From Lepidostoma basale (lineage: Eukaryota > Arthropoda > Insecta > Trichoptera > Lepidostomatidae), in the NCBI GenBank assembly GCA_022606425.2, contig JAHDVF020000025.1:248001-312000 (forward strand): a stretch of DNA of 64,000 nt, read 5' to 3'. Shown piece after piece: positions 49,903 to 59,449 of this stretch. A model generated the notes under the pieces. That model ran no database searches and was not told the origin of the DNA. It saw only the letters and a list, made by a program, of their open reading frames with translations. A program made the position numbers and the translations under genes. Position 1 is the stretch's first letter; each line of letters starts with the position of its first letter.

Positions 49903-50504
49903 AGGGTCAAAGCACCAATGAATGACCGTTTAAGGTTCAGCTTGTACTGAAATCCATTAGTGGCATTATTTTCATTATTTAAGTATACAAAATAAAAGTA
50001 ATTAATAAAAAACACATTGACTTTTCTAAATTCTTTAACATTTTTATTAAAATATGAGTATTACTATTAAAATTAATATTTCTCTAAAAAAATAGCACAA
50101 TCACCGGTAATTGACCACTTCAGGTTATATTGATACAATACATATGGTAGATTTTGTTACATTGTCACATTATGAAACACCCTAACATGTAAAAATATGT
50201 AAATATTCAAAGAATTGCATAAGTAATAACATTAAAAAAACACTTACCACACTTTTCCGTATATAAAACTAATAATAATCTCAGAACAACAACGGGAAGA
50301 CGCACTTTAACCGTTTGACAAGGCACAGTTCAAAACTGATAGTTTAGTTTTGTTACCAACAGTTGTCTCTGCCTACCTCTTTTGTCATAGTTTCTTGGGA
50401 TTAAAGTTTTTTGACTGGATACATAGAGCAATTCTTATTATATTTTGTTTTATTAACCAACGGTCATTTACTGGGGGGCGGTCAAATACTGGTGCTTCGA
50501 CCCT
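49903..50504. mobile_element. 602-bp DNA transposon-like element with TIRs and subterminal repeats
   Basis: Termini AGGGTCAAAGCACCAATGAA and, inverted, AGGGTCGAAGCACCAGTATT align over about 26 bp with five mismatches. A motif of the form CACCxxTxxxTGACC recurs inside at 50102-50116, and a second TGACCG lies just inside the right end, so the ends carry subterminal repeats. An AT dinucleotide flanks both ends (49901-49902, 50505-50506), compatible with a 2-bp TSD. No transposase frame. The superfamily is not assigned. Confidence 0.75.
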
Positions 50505-50574
50505 ATGCTGTTTGTAAAATAAAGCAAGCATTATAATTTATTATTATATCTGCGAAAGCGCCGATATAAATTGT

Positions 50575-50760
50575 TCTCTGCTTCGTCACGCAGAACCATC
50601 CTACTTTTGAGAGCCAGTGGGGAGAGCGATTCGGACGTTGAATCTAATCGTCTCGGATTTGGATATTTTTAGTGTCAGTGAGGCAATGTTCATAAAAAAA
50701 ATATAATAAATTCTAGAGAGAATGCTGCCTCACTGACATCGACATATTTGCATTCCTTCT
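50575..50760 (+). mobile_element. Divergent J1-type C-terminal fragment
   Basis: Codons resembling RTILLLRASGESDSDVESNR and SDLDIFSVSEAMFIKKI. It corresponds to the J1 end (VGRAI..LLN..SSEIDVFHVSESTF) in decayed form. A short inverted copy of CAGTGAGGCA follows (50729-50740). Confidence 0.5.
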
Positions 50761-50764
50761 GATA

Positions 50765-51060
50765 AATATACTCGTATGTCATCTCTTAGTTTTTTTGATA
50801 CTGTATTTTTGTTTACCATTTTGTGTCCAAAAGAGTCACCTAAATGATTTTTTTATGTCTCATTCGTGTACGAGTATAAGAACAATTAATAAATAAAAAA
50901 TGAATTTTTTTATTAATTATATAATACATTAATAGGCAGATTTTCTACGTTGGCCAAATTTCAAATTTACAGAATTTTGTTGTTTATATCAACAACATCT
51001 TATAATATTTATATTTGGTCTATAAATATTCTTTTTATTTATTGTTCCATTTACATATTT
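50765..51060. other. Unassigned AT-rich sequence
   Basis: Nothing recognised. Confidence 0.4.
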
Positions 51061-51065
51061 AACAT

Positions 51066-51290
51066 ATATTTTCATTATTAATTGTTTCTTGAACAATGTT
51101 AAAATAAATCCACATTATATATTTATTATAAATGAAAATGTCTGTCCTCTAGGATTCATATGTTTCGTACTTCTAAGGCATTATCGAACATTTGATAATG
51201 TCTTAGAAGGGCGAAACATTTCATTCCATCTAAAATATAATAAAACTCCTAGAAGACAGACATTTTCATTCATACTTATTAAATACTTTC
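51066..51290. repeat. Family E palindromic element, best copy
   Basis: Long inverted arms: ATGAAAATGTCTGTCCTCTA on the left pairs with TAGAAGACAGACATTTTCAT on the right, and CTTCTAAGGCATTATCGAAC with its inverse around 51192. Both arms carry the hairpin-GAAACAT motif pointing outward. The outer left end has TTGTTTCTTGAACAATG. Confidence 0.85.
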
Positions 51291-51291
51291 A

Positions 51292-51900
51292 TTTGACTTA
51301 CTTTTTAAAATATACTTTTATAATAACAGGTTTTTTTACACATTTATAAAAAAATTCCAAAATAAAATGCTTAGAATATAAGATATAAGAGAACGTCTTC
51401 CATCAATATGGCACAGCGATCAATAAAAAAAACTAGTTGGTTGCATAAAATATTTGAAAAGTACCAATAAATTCATTGAGCCAGGAATTCCGGTAAAATA
51501 TGCAGAAAAGTGCACTCTCGTCTGGCGGGATAGTACCGGAGGGTGTCGTGGGGGAAAATGAGAGAAGAAGAGGTGGAATGAAGGGGTGTAGGAGATTGTG
51601 GAGGAAGAGAACCCTCCGGAAAGAGCGTGTCACGTCTCGGACATTTGCAAATATAGATAACCCCAAATGTTTTGGGAATACGCATTACGAAGGTATAATA
51701 TTATACGTTTTCGATAAAAATATGTATTGTAATAAATAAATAATGAGACTAAAATGGAATACGAATCTATATAATATTATACAAATATTTAGGATTTAAA
51801 ATATTTATACATAAACTCAAATTTAAGTAGGTAAACATTTTACGATTTCATTTCACTTAAGTTCTTACGTAAATTTTAAGTATTTTGAATAAATATTTTA
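51292..51900. other. Unassigned sequence
   Basis: Overlapping short open frames on both strands at 51433-51739 coincide with a GC-richer patch but show no motif. Confidence 0.45.
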
Positions 51901-51939
51901 TGTTTAAAAAACATCAAAGGATCTTAATTTATTTCTCTT

Positions 51940-52285
51940 ATTCTATTGTATATACTTTGTATAAATAACACTTATATTAAATCAAAATGACATATACATG
52001 TTTCGGACAACCAGTCCTTCTCCAGTGATACAAATTTAAAATATTAAAAAATGGTTTACATGATCTGACACATGTTATCTGTTAGATCTGTCCGATCTGT
52101 CAGATTATGTAGACAATTTTTTAATATTTTAAATATGTATCTTTATAATATGTATCACTGAAGAAGGACTGGTTTAATTTAATTGTTTTAATTAAAATGT
52201 TGTATAAACAAAGCATATAAAAAAGAAAAAGAGAAATAAATCATCATAATAACACAAAGTATGGCGAACATAGAAGAAAGATCTA
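51940..52285. repeat. Family D palindromic element
   Basis: Left arm (minus motif): GTATCACTGGAGAAGGACTG, GTTGTCCGAAACATGTATAT. Right arm (plus): GTATCACTGAAGAAGGACTG, truncated after GGTTT. Centre rich in ATCTGTCxGATCTGTC. Outer arms TTGTATATACTTTGTATAAA and AACACAAAGTATGGCGAACA. Confidence 0.75.
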
Positions 52286-52367
52286 AATTTAATCTATGAT
52301 TAAAAACATTTTTTCTTTAATTGGGGTTTTAATTTATATGATTGTTTATTTTTTTTATTCCACAGTT

Positions 52368-52535
52368 TTGTCAGGATAGAAATTATGTGGCGGTCCATCC
52401 GCAGAAACGACTTGATGGCTAGTTTTTATATTTTTAGTAGCATGTAATTGGCTTCATAACATTATTTCTATGTGTATTTATAAACTATATGTACTCGTAT
52501 TTTAATCGCTGTTACCCTAAATATAAAAATAAAAT
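52368..52535 (+). mobile_element. RTE-alpha 3' scrap followed by J2 3' scrap
   Basis: 52368-52424: CQDRNYVAVHP-type remnants and ACGACTTGATGG. 52428-52535: GTAGCATGTAATTGGCTTCA to an A/T-rich tail, matching the J2 3'UTR. Confidence 0.6.
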
Positions 52536-52539
52536 ATAA

Positions 52540-53038
52540 TAAAATAAAAAGAAAAGGAGAAGAAGCTTTTACACAGTGTGTAAAAACAGCTTGAAAATAT
52601 GCTTACAAAACCTTAGAAAAGGCCAGCTTAGAGGCGGTTTCATAATAACACACACGGGTCTATAAATATGGCGCCATACAATATTCAACAAGAATCACCA
52701 TAAACAAATCCCCATTCAACATAAGTGCATTGCATCCTTGTGCATGAAAACTGCGACAGGGCATAACTGAGGAGCGTTTGATACAAAAAAGGCCGCAGGA
52801 AAAGGTGGGAGCTAAATATATGATAGTTCTCTACTCCGGAGTGTTCGCTTTAGCTTTCCTCTACGAGAACATAAAATTTTACAACCGGTATTCTTCAAAG
52901 TGGTCGCGAATACGGCGTCTAAGGATGGAGGGGGTAAACAGCTTCCTGGAAAAGTGTTTCGAGATAGAAAATAGCTTTGTTATCTTAAAAAAAAACTATA
53001 AAGCATAATAATGTAAACTGTGAAGTCATCACGTCCTA
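52540..53038. other. Unassigned sequence
   Basis: The open frame 52778-53008 (76 codons) has no recognisable domain. Confidence 0.45.
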
Positions 53039-53040
53039 TC

Positions 53041-53175
53041 ACTGCACACTGTAACACTGCACGAAGGATGTTGGGCTTTATCGTCCGGACTGGAAGAGTT
53101 TCCAGAGATCCCCATATGCTCAGAGTCTTATATAATGCATTAGTTCGGAGCAGACTCGAATGTGGTTCTGTGAAT
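53041..53175 (+). mobile_element. J1 internal fragment
   Basis: CNTARRMLGFIVRTGRVSRD, PHMLRVLYNALVRSRLECGS, V, truncated at both ends. It matches J1 residues (in the 492-codon copy) just before SVIWSPHEARY. Confidence 0.85.
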
Positions 53176-53178
53176 TTA

Positions 53179-53290
53179 TTTATTAATGAAATAAATTATG
53201 TTTTTTAAAAACTTTCACTTTTGCCTTTATTTCGACAGCGACCGGTTTCACCAGGCTCGCTGGCATCGACAGACTGGTGACACTATTGCA
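53179..53290 (-). repeat. Family H element, single arm
   Basis: Outer arm TTATGTTTTTTAAAAAC at the left, motif at 53236-53276. It directly follows the J1 fragment. Confidence 0.68.
53236..53276 (-). ncRNA. Hammerhead-like motif, family H, best copy
   Basis: Minus strand: stem I CAGT/GCTG (with one G-U), CTGTCGA (one change from CTGANGA, at A6), extra T, stem II CCAG/CTGG (53250-53264), GAAA, self-complementary stem III ACCGGT, GUC triplet. The A6-to-U change recurs at 32940-33000, so it is family-wide and may mean the family is inactive or diverged. Confidence 0.45.
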
Positions 53291-53294
53291 AACA

Positions 53295-54138
53295 GATCAT
53301 TCTATACAAAAATAATCTTTAAATATGAATGTAAAATTGACTGAATTTAAATATTGGTATTACAGGTATTCATAGTTCTTGGTCCATTAGGTTGGCATCG
53401 CCTTATTAGGTCTCCCCTATCCATATAGCTGCTTAGGTCTGGAATTTCATTTATTTAACACAAAAAAACTATAACTGTTGAATATAGTATCCCAATACTA
53501 ATTCACAATTAAATTTAAACGAAATAAACGACAATTTACCCCTTTTGGGCTCTTTATCGTCCTCGACAATTCATTCCATTTGTTTCATAAACATAATATC
53601 TTTTTAAGACGCCTTTTGATATCTGTGCTGAAATATAGCCGAGCGGAAAGTTTTATTTGTTAGAGTTCAGTTGTCTCAAGTGTCCTCGGCTTCATGAGCG
53701 TTTCGTGTCACGTACAAATCGTAAATCTTTTCAGCAAACAAGGTTTAATCATTCAACTTTAAATAATCACTTCACCCTTTTTGTATTTTAGAATTGAAAA
53801 GTTAAAAAAAAAACTTAATTTTCAACGACGAAAAGTTTTCAGTTAGTCGACGAGATGTCAATGTTATCAATATAAATTATATTGTAAAATAATTGTGTCC
53901 AATAATAATAGGTGCATTTAAGAAATAGAAGCAAAAACATCACCAGTACAAAAAAACTAAAACAATAAATAACCAACATTATCAAAATTTATTCCAATAT
54001 TTTTTTATATGTAGCACTTTCTTTTTGGTTACACATTTAAAACTTATAGATATAAAATAACAAAACACTTTGTATTTAACCAAGGCAGGGTTATTCAATC
54101 GATCGAAGAATTCAGTTGGGTTGGGCGGCCTTTGAAAA
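53295..54138. other. Unassigned AT-rich sequence
   Basis: Nothing recognised. Confidence 0.5.
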
Positions 54139-54141
54139 CAA

Positions 54142-54515
54142 CGTCATGTTCTCACCTCTAAAATACCACAATGCCTCAAGACTAAAGTCTTCAACCAGTG
54201 CGTCTTGCCAGTCATGACGTACGGAGCCAAAACGAGGACACTGACAAAAGGTCCAGTTTACAGATTTAAGGTAGCTCAACGCGCCATGGAAAGAGCCATG
54301 CTTGAAATAACCTTGGGAGAACCGACGGCCGATGGGGGAGGTGGGTTTTGGAGTGGAGACCGCGTGCAGGATTCCGCAGAGTTGGACGTCCTCCTGCCCA
54401 CTGGACCGATGATCTGAAGAGGATTTCTGGACATGGATGGGTGGGATCGGTAATGGCGTGGCGTACTTTGGGAGAGGCCTGGGTTCAGCAGTGGATCACA
54501 GACGGCTGATGATAT
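54142..54515 (+). pseudogene. RTE-beta copy with internal deletion
   Basis: VMFSPLKYHNASRLKSSTSA, LPVMTYGAKTRTLTKGPVYR, FKVAQRAMERAMLEITLGEP, then a jump past the LKWRWAGH segment to WSGDRVQDSAELDVLL, WTDDLKRISGHGW, TLGEAWVQQWITDG and TGATGA. It lacks about 150 bp relative to 14515-15175. Confidence 0.82.
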
Positions 54516-54528
54516 GGTTATTAAAATT

Positions 54529-54570
54529 GATGCCAGCTAGTTTCGCTCGAACACAAGATTCATCAGGGCA
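54529..54570 (-). ncRNA. Hammerhead ribozyme motif, family A, intact core
   Basis: Minus strand: stem I TGCC/GGCA, CTGATGA (54560-54566), extra A, stem II CTTG/CGAG, GAAA, CTAG, then C-T before GGCA. Core strands consensus, but position 16.1 is C instead of U, which breaks the A15.1-U16.1 pair. Confidence 0.52.
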
Positions 54571-54586
54571 ATATAATAACTGTTAT

Positions 54587-54636
54587 ATTGCCCTAATGAA
54601 GCTTAGGTCCAAGCGGAACTACTAGTAGTTTGCATC
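54587..54636 (+). ncRNA. Hammerhead motif, family A, expanded palindromic stem III
   Basis: TTGCC, CTAATGA (G5 changed), extra A, stem GCTT/AAGC, GGAA in place of GAAA, then ACTACTAGTAGT, a 12-base perfect self-complementary stem III, followed by T and TGCATCAA. Core damaged, stem III longer than in any other copy. Confidence 0.45.
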
Positions 54637-54838
54637 AATTAAAATAACTATAGCGTGGTTAAAACGAATGTTTTACTATTTCATATCAATAAATTTATTA
54701 CATAGTATATTATTTAATATTATAATACCGTCGAATAAAAATCGTTGCATTCAATTAAGACAAGAAAAAATAATGCCCACGCAATAAAAGCAGACACAAT
54801 ACTTACTTTTTTTTAAAACTATAGTTCATAAAAAAACA

Positions 54839-55050
54839 TCAACTAACTAACTTACGATCACGCCGCCTCCTCTGATAAACTGCCCTTTTTGATATACTTA
54901 TATTGATTCCTTAACATTCATACATCGTGTCATGCACGCACTACGATTTCGCCGACTCACGGGGCCGACATTTAATAATTGATTGAATTGATTTTATCAC
55001 AACATATTTTTCCTAGTTATCTATTGTATGCGGTCGACGCTGTTCTACTA
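54839..55050 (-). mobile_element. RTE-alpha fragment
   Basis: Tail CAACTAACTAACTTACGATC at 54839. Decayed terminal codons up to about 55050 (plus-strand CATTCATACATCGTGTCATG, TTTCGCCGACTCACGGGGCC). Confidence 0.72.
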
Positions 55051-55054
55051 CTAC

Positions 55055-55555
55055 ATTCAAGTCTGTCGAAAGGGCAGTACAGTTATTACTAGATCCGAAG
55101 CTGACGAAAAGGCTCAAACTATATAGTAAAGTTTAAAACGCCTAATAGGATATTCTGATTTGATTCGCTGAATTCTTTTTATTTGCGTTTTGAGTACGCG
55201 TACACAAATCAGGTGAAATATATAAAAAAAATATTGAAAGGATACAGAAAATTAATCAAATATAAGACCGAAATATGAGAGATACCCTCTTTGTTGTATT
55301 TCAAAGGTACGATATCTTCTGAGAGTGTATTAATATCATAAAAATTTCATGGCGAACAACTTGGGAGGGAGATTTATGTATTGGGCACGTGTGTTGGTTT
55401 GTTAGTGTTCCCATTTAATTTAATTTGTAAATCTGTGAGCACCCGAAAAAAGTGTAATGGTTTGTATGATCTCGGAATTATTCATTTATAATTGTTTTCA
55501 CTAATTTCAAGAACCTTTAATTGAAGTATGTTAATGAATTTATAAACGTTGCCAC
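55055..55555. other. Unassigned sequence
   Basis: Nothing recognised. Confidence 0.45.
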
Positions 55556-55557
55556 AA

Positions 55558-55715
55558 ATTAATTTGCATCTTCGTCTCTATTGAGATACAATTAAATAAT
55601 GAATTGATAACCCGCAATGGGTGAAATCCAGTATTCGTATACAAGTATACTCGTATGTATACATTCAAAAAAATATATATTGTAAACATATCTGGTCTAA
55701 GTTTGGCATATAGAT
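55558..55715 (+). repeat. Repeat M, copy 5, left part
   Basis: M end-type sequence (TTGCATCTTCGTCTCTATTG) is directly followed by the M start (GAATTGATAACCCGCAATGG, TGAAATCCAGTATTCG), then the body up to GCATATAGAT where J1 interrupts. Confidence 0.8.
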
Positions 55716-57270
55716 CAAAACAAATCAAAACAAATCAAATCAGTTTATTTCATCAACAGACAATACAAAATTTATTTTTAAGGCATCTATTGAGAACAGG
55801 TAAAATAATATATTATATAGTATACTACCAGAAACGCATAAGAGATGGTTCAACATTAGGAAGACAGGGTACTCTCCAGAATTAAGAGTATTTGCCTTCT
55901 GAACGTACTTTCACTAACATGAAAGACGTCGATCTCCGAGGAGACCGCGTTCAGCAGACTAATTGCTCTTCCCACCGGTGTCACCAGAGGCAGATTGGTT
56001 CTGGCAGCCGGTAGGTAAAACAACCTGTGCTGTCGCTGTCGGAGATATCTATCGGGGACAAAAAGCCAAACACCCTCCAGTACGGCCGAGTTCTCGAAGT
56101 ATCCCCTAATTAATCTAAAGAAATGGGTAATTAGATGTCCATCTCTTCGAAGCTGTAGAGAATTGGTTCCGAGCATTCCCAAAAGAAATGCCGTGGGATA
56201 GAGCCAAGGATAGCTACCATACTCCCTCATGTAGAGATACCTCAGAAATTTTTTCTGAACCCTCTCCAGCATAATGGAATATCTCGCCTCGTGAGGACTC
56301 CATATCACAGAACCACTTTCGAGTCTGCTCCAAACCAATGCGTTGTATAGGACTCTGAGCACATTGGGATCCCTGAAAACTCTGCCGGTCCGGACGATGA
56401 AGCCCAACATCTTCAGTGCAGTGCCACAAATCCTCTCAACATGCGCACGAAAAGTCAGCCTACTCTCATAGATGATCCCGAGATCTCTCATCGTAGATAC
56501 ATGTGCTAGTTGCTGGTTGTTCATTGTGTATCTATAATACACAGTTCTCAATGCTCTAGTAAAAGATAGCATAACGCATTTAGAGACATTGAATTGCATT
56601 TGATTACTGTGACTCCAGTTGACAATATTATTGATGTCCGACTGGAGGCGAAGACAGTCTCCAGGATTTTTAATTTCCAGGAATAATTTCAGATCATCGG
56701 CAAATAAAAGAAATCGCGAGAAGTTTATCACCTTCGCAATATCATTTATGAAGATGGTGAAAAGGAGTGGCCCTAAGTTTGAACCTTGTGGCACCCCTGA
56801 ATTTACAAGAAAAGGTTCCGATTGAAAACTTCCGTATGAGACGTATTGTTTTCTCCCCTCGAGGTAACTAATGAAAAACATAATCATCTGAGAAGAGAAT
56901 CCAATTTGAGATAGCTTTGCTATCAGAATGTCGTGGTTCACAGTGTCAAAGGTCTTTGAGAAATCATTATATGAACAGTCAACTTGGTGACCATCATCCA
57001 AGGCCCTTGCAATGTAATCTGTGAATACCATGAGATTAGTTTCAGTCGAGTGCCCCTTCCTGAATCCATGTTGTTCTGTTATAATATAGGGGTCGACTTT
57101 GGGAAATATCAATTTGTGTATAATTGATTCAAATAGCTTGGCTGGAGCCGACAGTATCGCTACAGGTCTGTAGTTTGCGACCGACTCTTTTGCGCCGCTT
57201 TTGAAAATAGGACTGATTCTGGAAAGTTTCCAGAGATCAGGAAAAGTATTTGTACTTAACGATAGGTTAA
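55716..57270 (-). mobile_element. J1 retrotransposon inserted into repeat M
   Basis: The minus-strand 3' tail (CAAATCAAATCAG on plus, 55730-55746) starts directly after ATAGAT (55710-55715). The 5'-truncated end meets ATAGAT again at 57271-57276. Across the J1 boundaries M reads on in phase (uninterrupted relative at 61896-61918). The length is 1.55 kb and the frame is open, so the insertion is recent and younger than this M copy. Confidence 0.9.
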
Positions 57271-57334
57271 ATAGATAGGAGTGACATCTCCAGGCGGCTT
57301 CTAACAATGCGCTAACGGCGGGGTAGCCTTTCAC
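55856..57334 (-). CDS. J1 RT, 492-codon open frame (chimeric start)
   Basis: The RT of a jockey/CR1-like non-LTR retrotransposon, normally the second half of an endonuclease-RT ORF2 acting at nicked chromosomal target sites. Order of motifs: LSRISPIFKSGAK at about 37-49, NYRPVAILS 54-62, EQHGFRKGHSTETN 87-100, NDFSKTFDTVNHD 123-135 (first catalytic Asp), SGVPQGSNLGPLLF 179-192, FADD 211-214 (catalytic pair), then the C-terminal extension to SEIDVFHVSESTFRRQ and the stop. Residues 1-21 come from repeat M, so the annotated start is not the element's own. The endonuclease domain and RT block 0 are missing. No inactivating mutation is visible in the part present. Confidence 0.88.
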   Translation of the reverse strand: MKGYPAVSALLEAAWRCHSYLFNLSLSTNTFPDLWKLSRISPIFKSGAKESVANYRPVAILSAPAKLFESIIHKLIFPKVDPYIITEQHGFRKGHSTETNLMVFTDYIARALDDGHQVDCSYNDFSKTFDTVNHDILIAKLSQIGFSSQMIMFFISYLEGRKQYVSYGSFQSEPFLVNSGVPQGSNLGPLLFTIFINDIAKVINFSRFLLFADDLKLFLEIKNPGDCLRLQSDINNIVNWSHSNQMQFNVSKCVMLSFTRALRTVYYRYTMNNQQLAHVSTMRDLGIIYESRLTFRAHVERICGTALKMLGFIVRTGRVFRDPNVLRVLYNALVWSRLESGSVIWSPHEARYSIMLERVQKKFLRYLYMREYGSYPWLYPTAFLLGMLGTNSLQLRRDGHLITHFFRLIRGYFENSAVLEGVWLFVPDRYLRQRQHRLFYLPAARTNLPLVTPVGRAISLLNAVSSEIDVFHVSESTFRRQILLILESTLSS

Positions 57335-57656
57335 ATTGTGTTAAAAATATGTTCTGCTTAATGCTTAATAAACATATGTATAGAGTAATCTTAGAGATTA
57401 ATATTTATAATCAAATCTTCATAGATGGCGCATTGAAACTGACATGTGAATTCTGGTGTTGGACCTAAACATATACACAACTTCCAAAAATTTGTCATAC
57501 ATGGTCATAAGAAAGGTGGAATGGGGAATGTTTTAATTACATAAAGCGTGCGCTTAACCCAACCAATGACAGGTCATAAGTCCTGTAAACACCTTGATCA
57601 ACCATATTCAGTTTCCAATTTGCATCTTCGTCTCTATTGAGATACAATTAAATCAT
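57271..57656 (+). repeat. Repeat M, copy 5, right part
   Basis: Continues from AGGAGTGACATCTCCAGGCG to TTTGCATCTTCGTCTCTATT and GATACAATTAAAT. The terminal segment repeats the one at 55558, giving the copy direct terminal repeats. Confidence 0.8.
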
Positions 57657-57659
57657 ATA

Positions 57660-57772
57660 TTATATTAGTTTAATGTGAGTTATGAATGGTGTAGTTAAAT
57701 TTAATTGTTTTATTCACGATAATTGCTGTTTTGAATTTTGTAGACAAACAAACACAGAATTTGTATATTTGA
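57660..57772. other. Unassigned AT-rich sequence
   Basis: Nothing recognised. Confidence 0.4.
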
Positions 57773-57773
57773 A

Positions 57774-58187
57774 ATTATTTATTCATTAATTTACTAATGG
57801 GTTACATACTCGTACAGCGATATCAATAACAAATATTAGAAAAAAACACTAAGAAAACATGGAGTATGGTAAATTATATGCTACCACAAATATAAATCAA
57901 TATAATAGTTAATATACAACAGTATGAAACGAGATTGAAATTAAAAAACTGAAAAGACAAATCGACGTTAAACAATTTTTTTTAAGAGTTAAAAAATAAA
58001 AATAGTGGAAATAAAAATAAAAAGTAATGTAATATTATTGTTTCATCCACCTCGAAAGGTTGCTGAGATCATTTTCCTGAAATTTCGCTCATTCAGATGG
58101 AAACCATCGATGCGTTCGAAATGTTAATTGTAGTTGTCGCAAATCCGATACATTGTCGCGCTCTGAGCGTAGTTAGTGCGATAAACA
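57774..58187 (-). mobile_element. J2 retrotransposon 3' part, inserted next to mariner
   Basis: Minus strand: VYRTNYAQSATMYRICDNYN, a DGFHLNERNFRKMISAT segment, stop, 3'UTR, and the (ATAA)-type tail at 57774-57792. Truncated at 58187, where mariner sequence begins. Confidence 0.8.
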
Positions 58188-58190
58188 AAA

Positions 58191-58340
58191 GACAATGCAC
58201 GCCCTCACTCAGAAAAAATGACCCGTGTAAAAATCCAAGACTCAAAATGGAAGGTTATTCCTCACCCTTCATATTCACCAGATCTTGCTCCGTCTGACTA
58301 TCACATATTTCGGTATATGAAGCACTTCTTAAATAATTAA
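58191..58340 (+). pseudogene. mariner transposase remnant (DD34D)
   Basis: 50 in-frame codons to a stop: DNARPHSEKMTRVKIQ, WKVIPHPSYSPDLAPSD, YHIFRYMKHFLKNN. The DN(ARPH) aspartate (codon 1) and the APSD aspartate (codon 36) are separated by exactly 34 residues, the mariner DD34D spacing. The N-terminal two thirds of the transposase, the first aspartate and the TIRs are absent, so this is a relic. The 63-aa-type frame overlapping it at 58097-58297 is a shadow. Confidence 0.85.
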
Positions 58341-58344
58341 AATT

Positions 58345-58975
58345 CAAACATGTGGTAGGTAATTCAATATCATTATATTTTTATAAAATTAGTATATATT
58401 TTTTCAAAATAGATTCGATGAGGTTATCAAAAATGGCAATTAAATTTTGTAATTTTAGCTAAAAATATACGTACTCGTATATAAATTTCAATGCGACCAC
58501 GACCTTACAGAATGATGGTTTAATTCCTAGTCCACTTACTATGAAGAGCAATACTTTTCTAGTGTTATTAATAAAGGGATTAAATTGAATTTGATGGATG
58601 TTTGTAAAACAATTGTATATTTATGGAAACCATTAAAGAGATACATGTTTTTGGTGTGAGTTTTTATCACTCGAAATAAAATGTATCGTTTATTTCATTC
58701 GATAACAGTAAAGGAGAACTTTTATTGAGGTTAGCTGGATCGTTTAAGGGCGTTTTATGTTTTATTTGTAAGCTTGATATAATAAATTTATGGATCGGTA
58801 TTGTTTGTAACACAAGCACTAGAAATTTAACGTATTCGCATTTACGTATGGTATATATATTCTATTGATACAATTAACTTTTGACGTAATAATAAATGTC
58901 TTCAAACTATGATTGAATTAAATTTACGGCGGTGTACAGGAAATTGTTTTTTATTCTCTTTTAAATAACAATATT
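58345..58975. other. Unassigned AT-rich sequence
   Basis: Nothing recognised. Confidence 0.5.
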
Positions 58976-58978
58976 GTT

Positions 58979-59345
58979 TAACTTACTAACAAACTGAAGT
59001 GGTAGGCAGAAAGAACGCAAAAACAACAGTTTTCTTTCCTGACATACTACTCTTGATTCTTCAACATTCAAAAATCGTGTCATGCTTGCGCGTCGATATA
59101 TCCGACCCCACGCGTGACCGTCATTAAATGTTTGATTTATATGATCGTGCCACGTTTTCTTCGGTTTTCTTCTATTTCAAGTTCCATTTACATCGTGAAC
59201 ATAAACTTTTTTTTAATTTTCCATGTATCATAAACCACCTTAATGATCCTTTTATTATTTTGTTCATAACCCTTTCATTCGCACCAGATTCACTTCTTAC
59301 CTGTATATTTTCATTCGACACTCTTTCATACACGGTGTTTTCTAT
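58979..59345 (-). mobile_element. RTE-alpha copy
   Basis: Tail side AACTTACTAACAAACTGAAG, decayed codons through the SRRARMTRF-like end, TWHDHIN-like, and the FGL/YHMEN region, to a KMEYDVE-like end near 59345. Confidence 0.7.
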
Positions 59346-59449
59346 ATTTAACTAATTGTTGATTATCTTAAAGCGTTCACACTGTAGAATTTCATAATGA
59401 CGATTTCTTAATGAATTAAAACACTGATTTTTATTTCATTGTATATAAC

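Larger units (their letters stand above)
54515..54660. repeat. Family A palindromic element, two motifs
   Basis: Inverted arms around 54577. Outer arms GGTTATTAAAATTGATGCC and GCATCAATTAAAATAAC. Motifs at 54529-54570 (minus) and 54587-54636 (plus). Confidence 0.8.

Noticed and set aside
51433..51739. Overlapping open frames as a coding exon
   Set aside because: Open on both strands because of local composition; no domain, splice or codon evidence.
55609..55640. Repeat M hairpin CCCGCAATGGG-TGAAA as a true hammerhead
   Set aside because: The preceding strand reads TTGATAA, no self-complementary stem III follows, and the extra base is on the wrong side; kept only as a structural resemblance.
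57271..57334. First 21 codons of the 492-codon frame as the J1 N-terminus
   Set aside because: They lie in repeat M on the opposite strand, beyond the target-site duplication.
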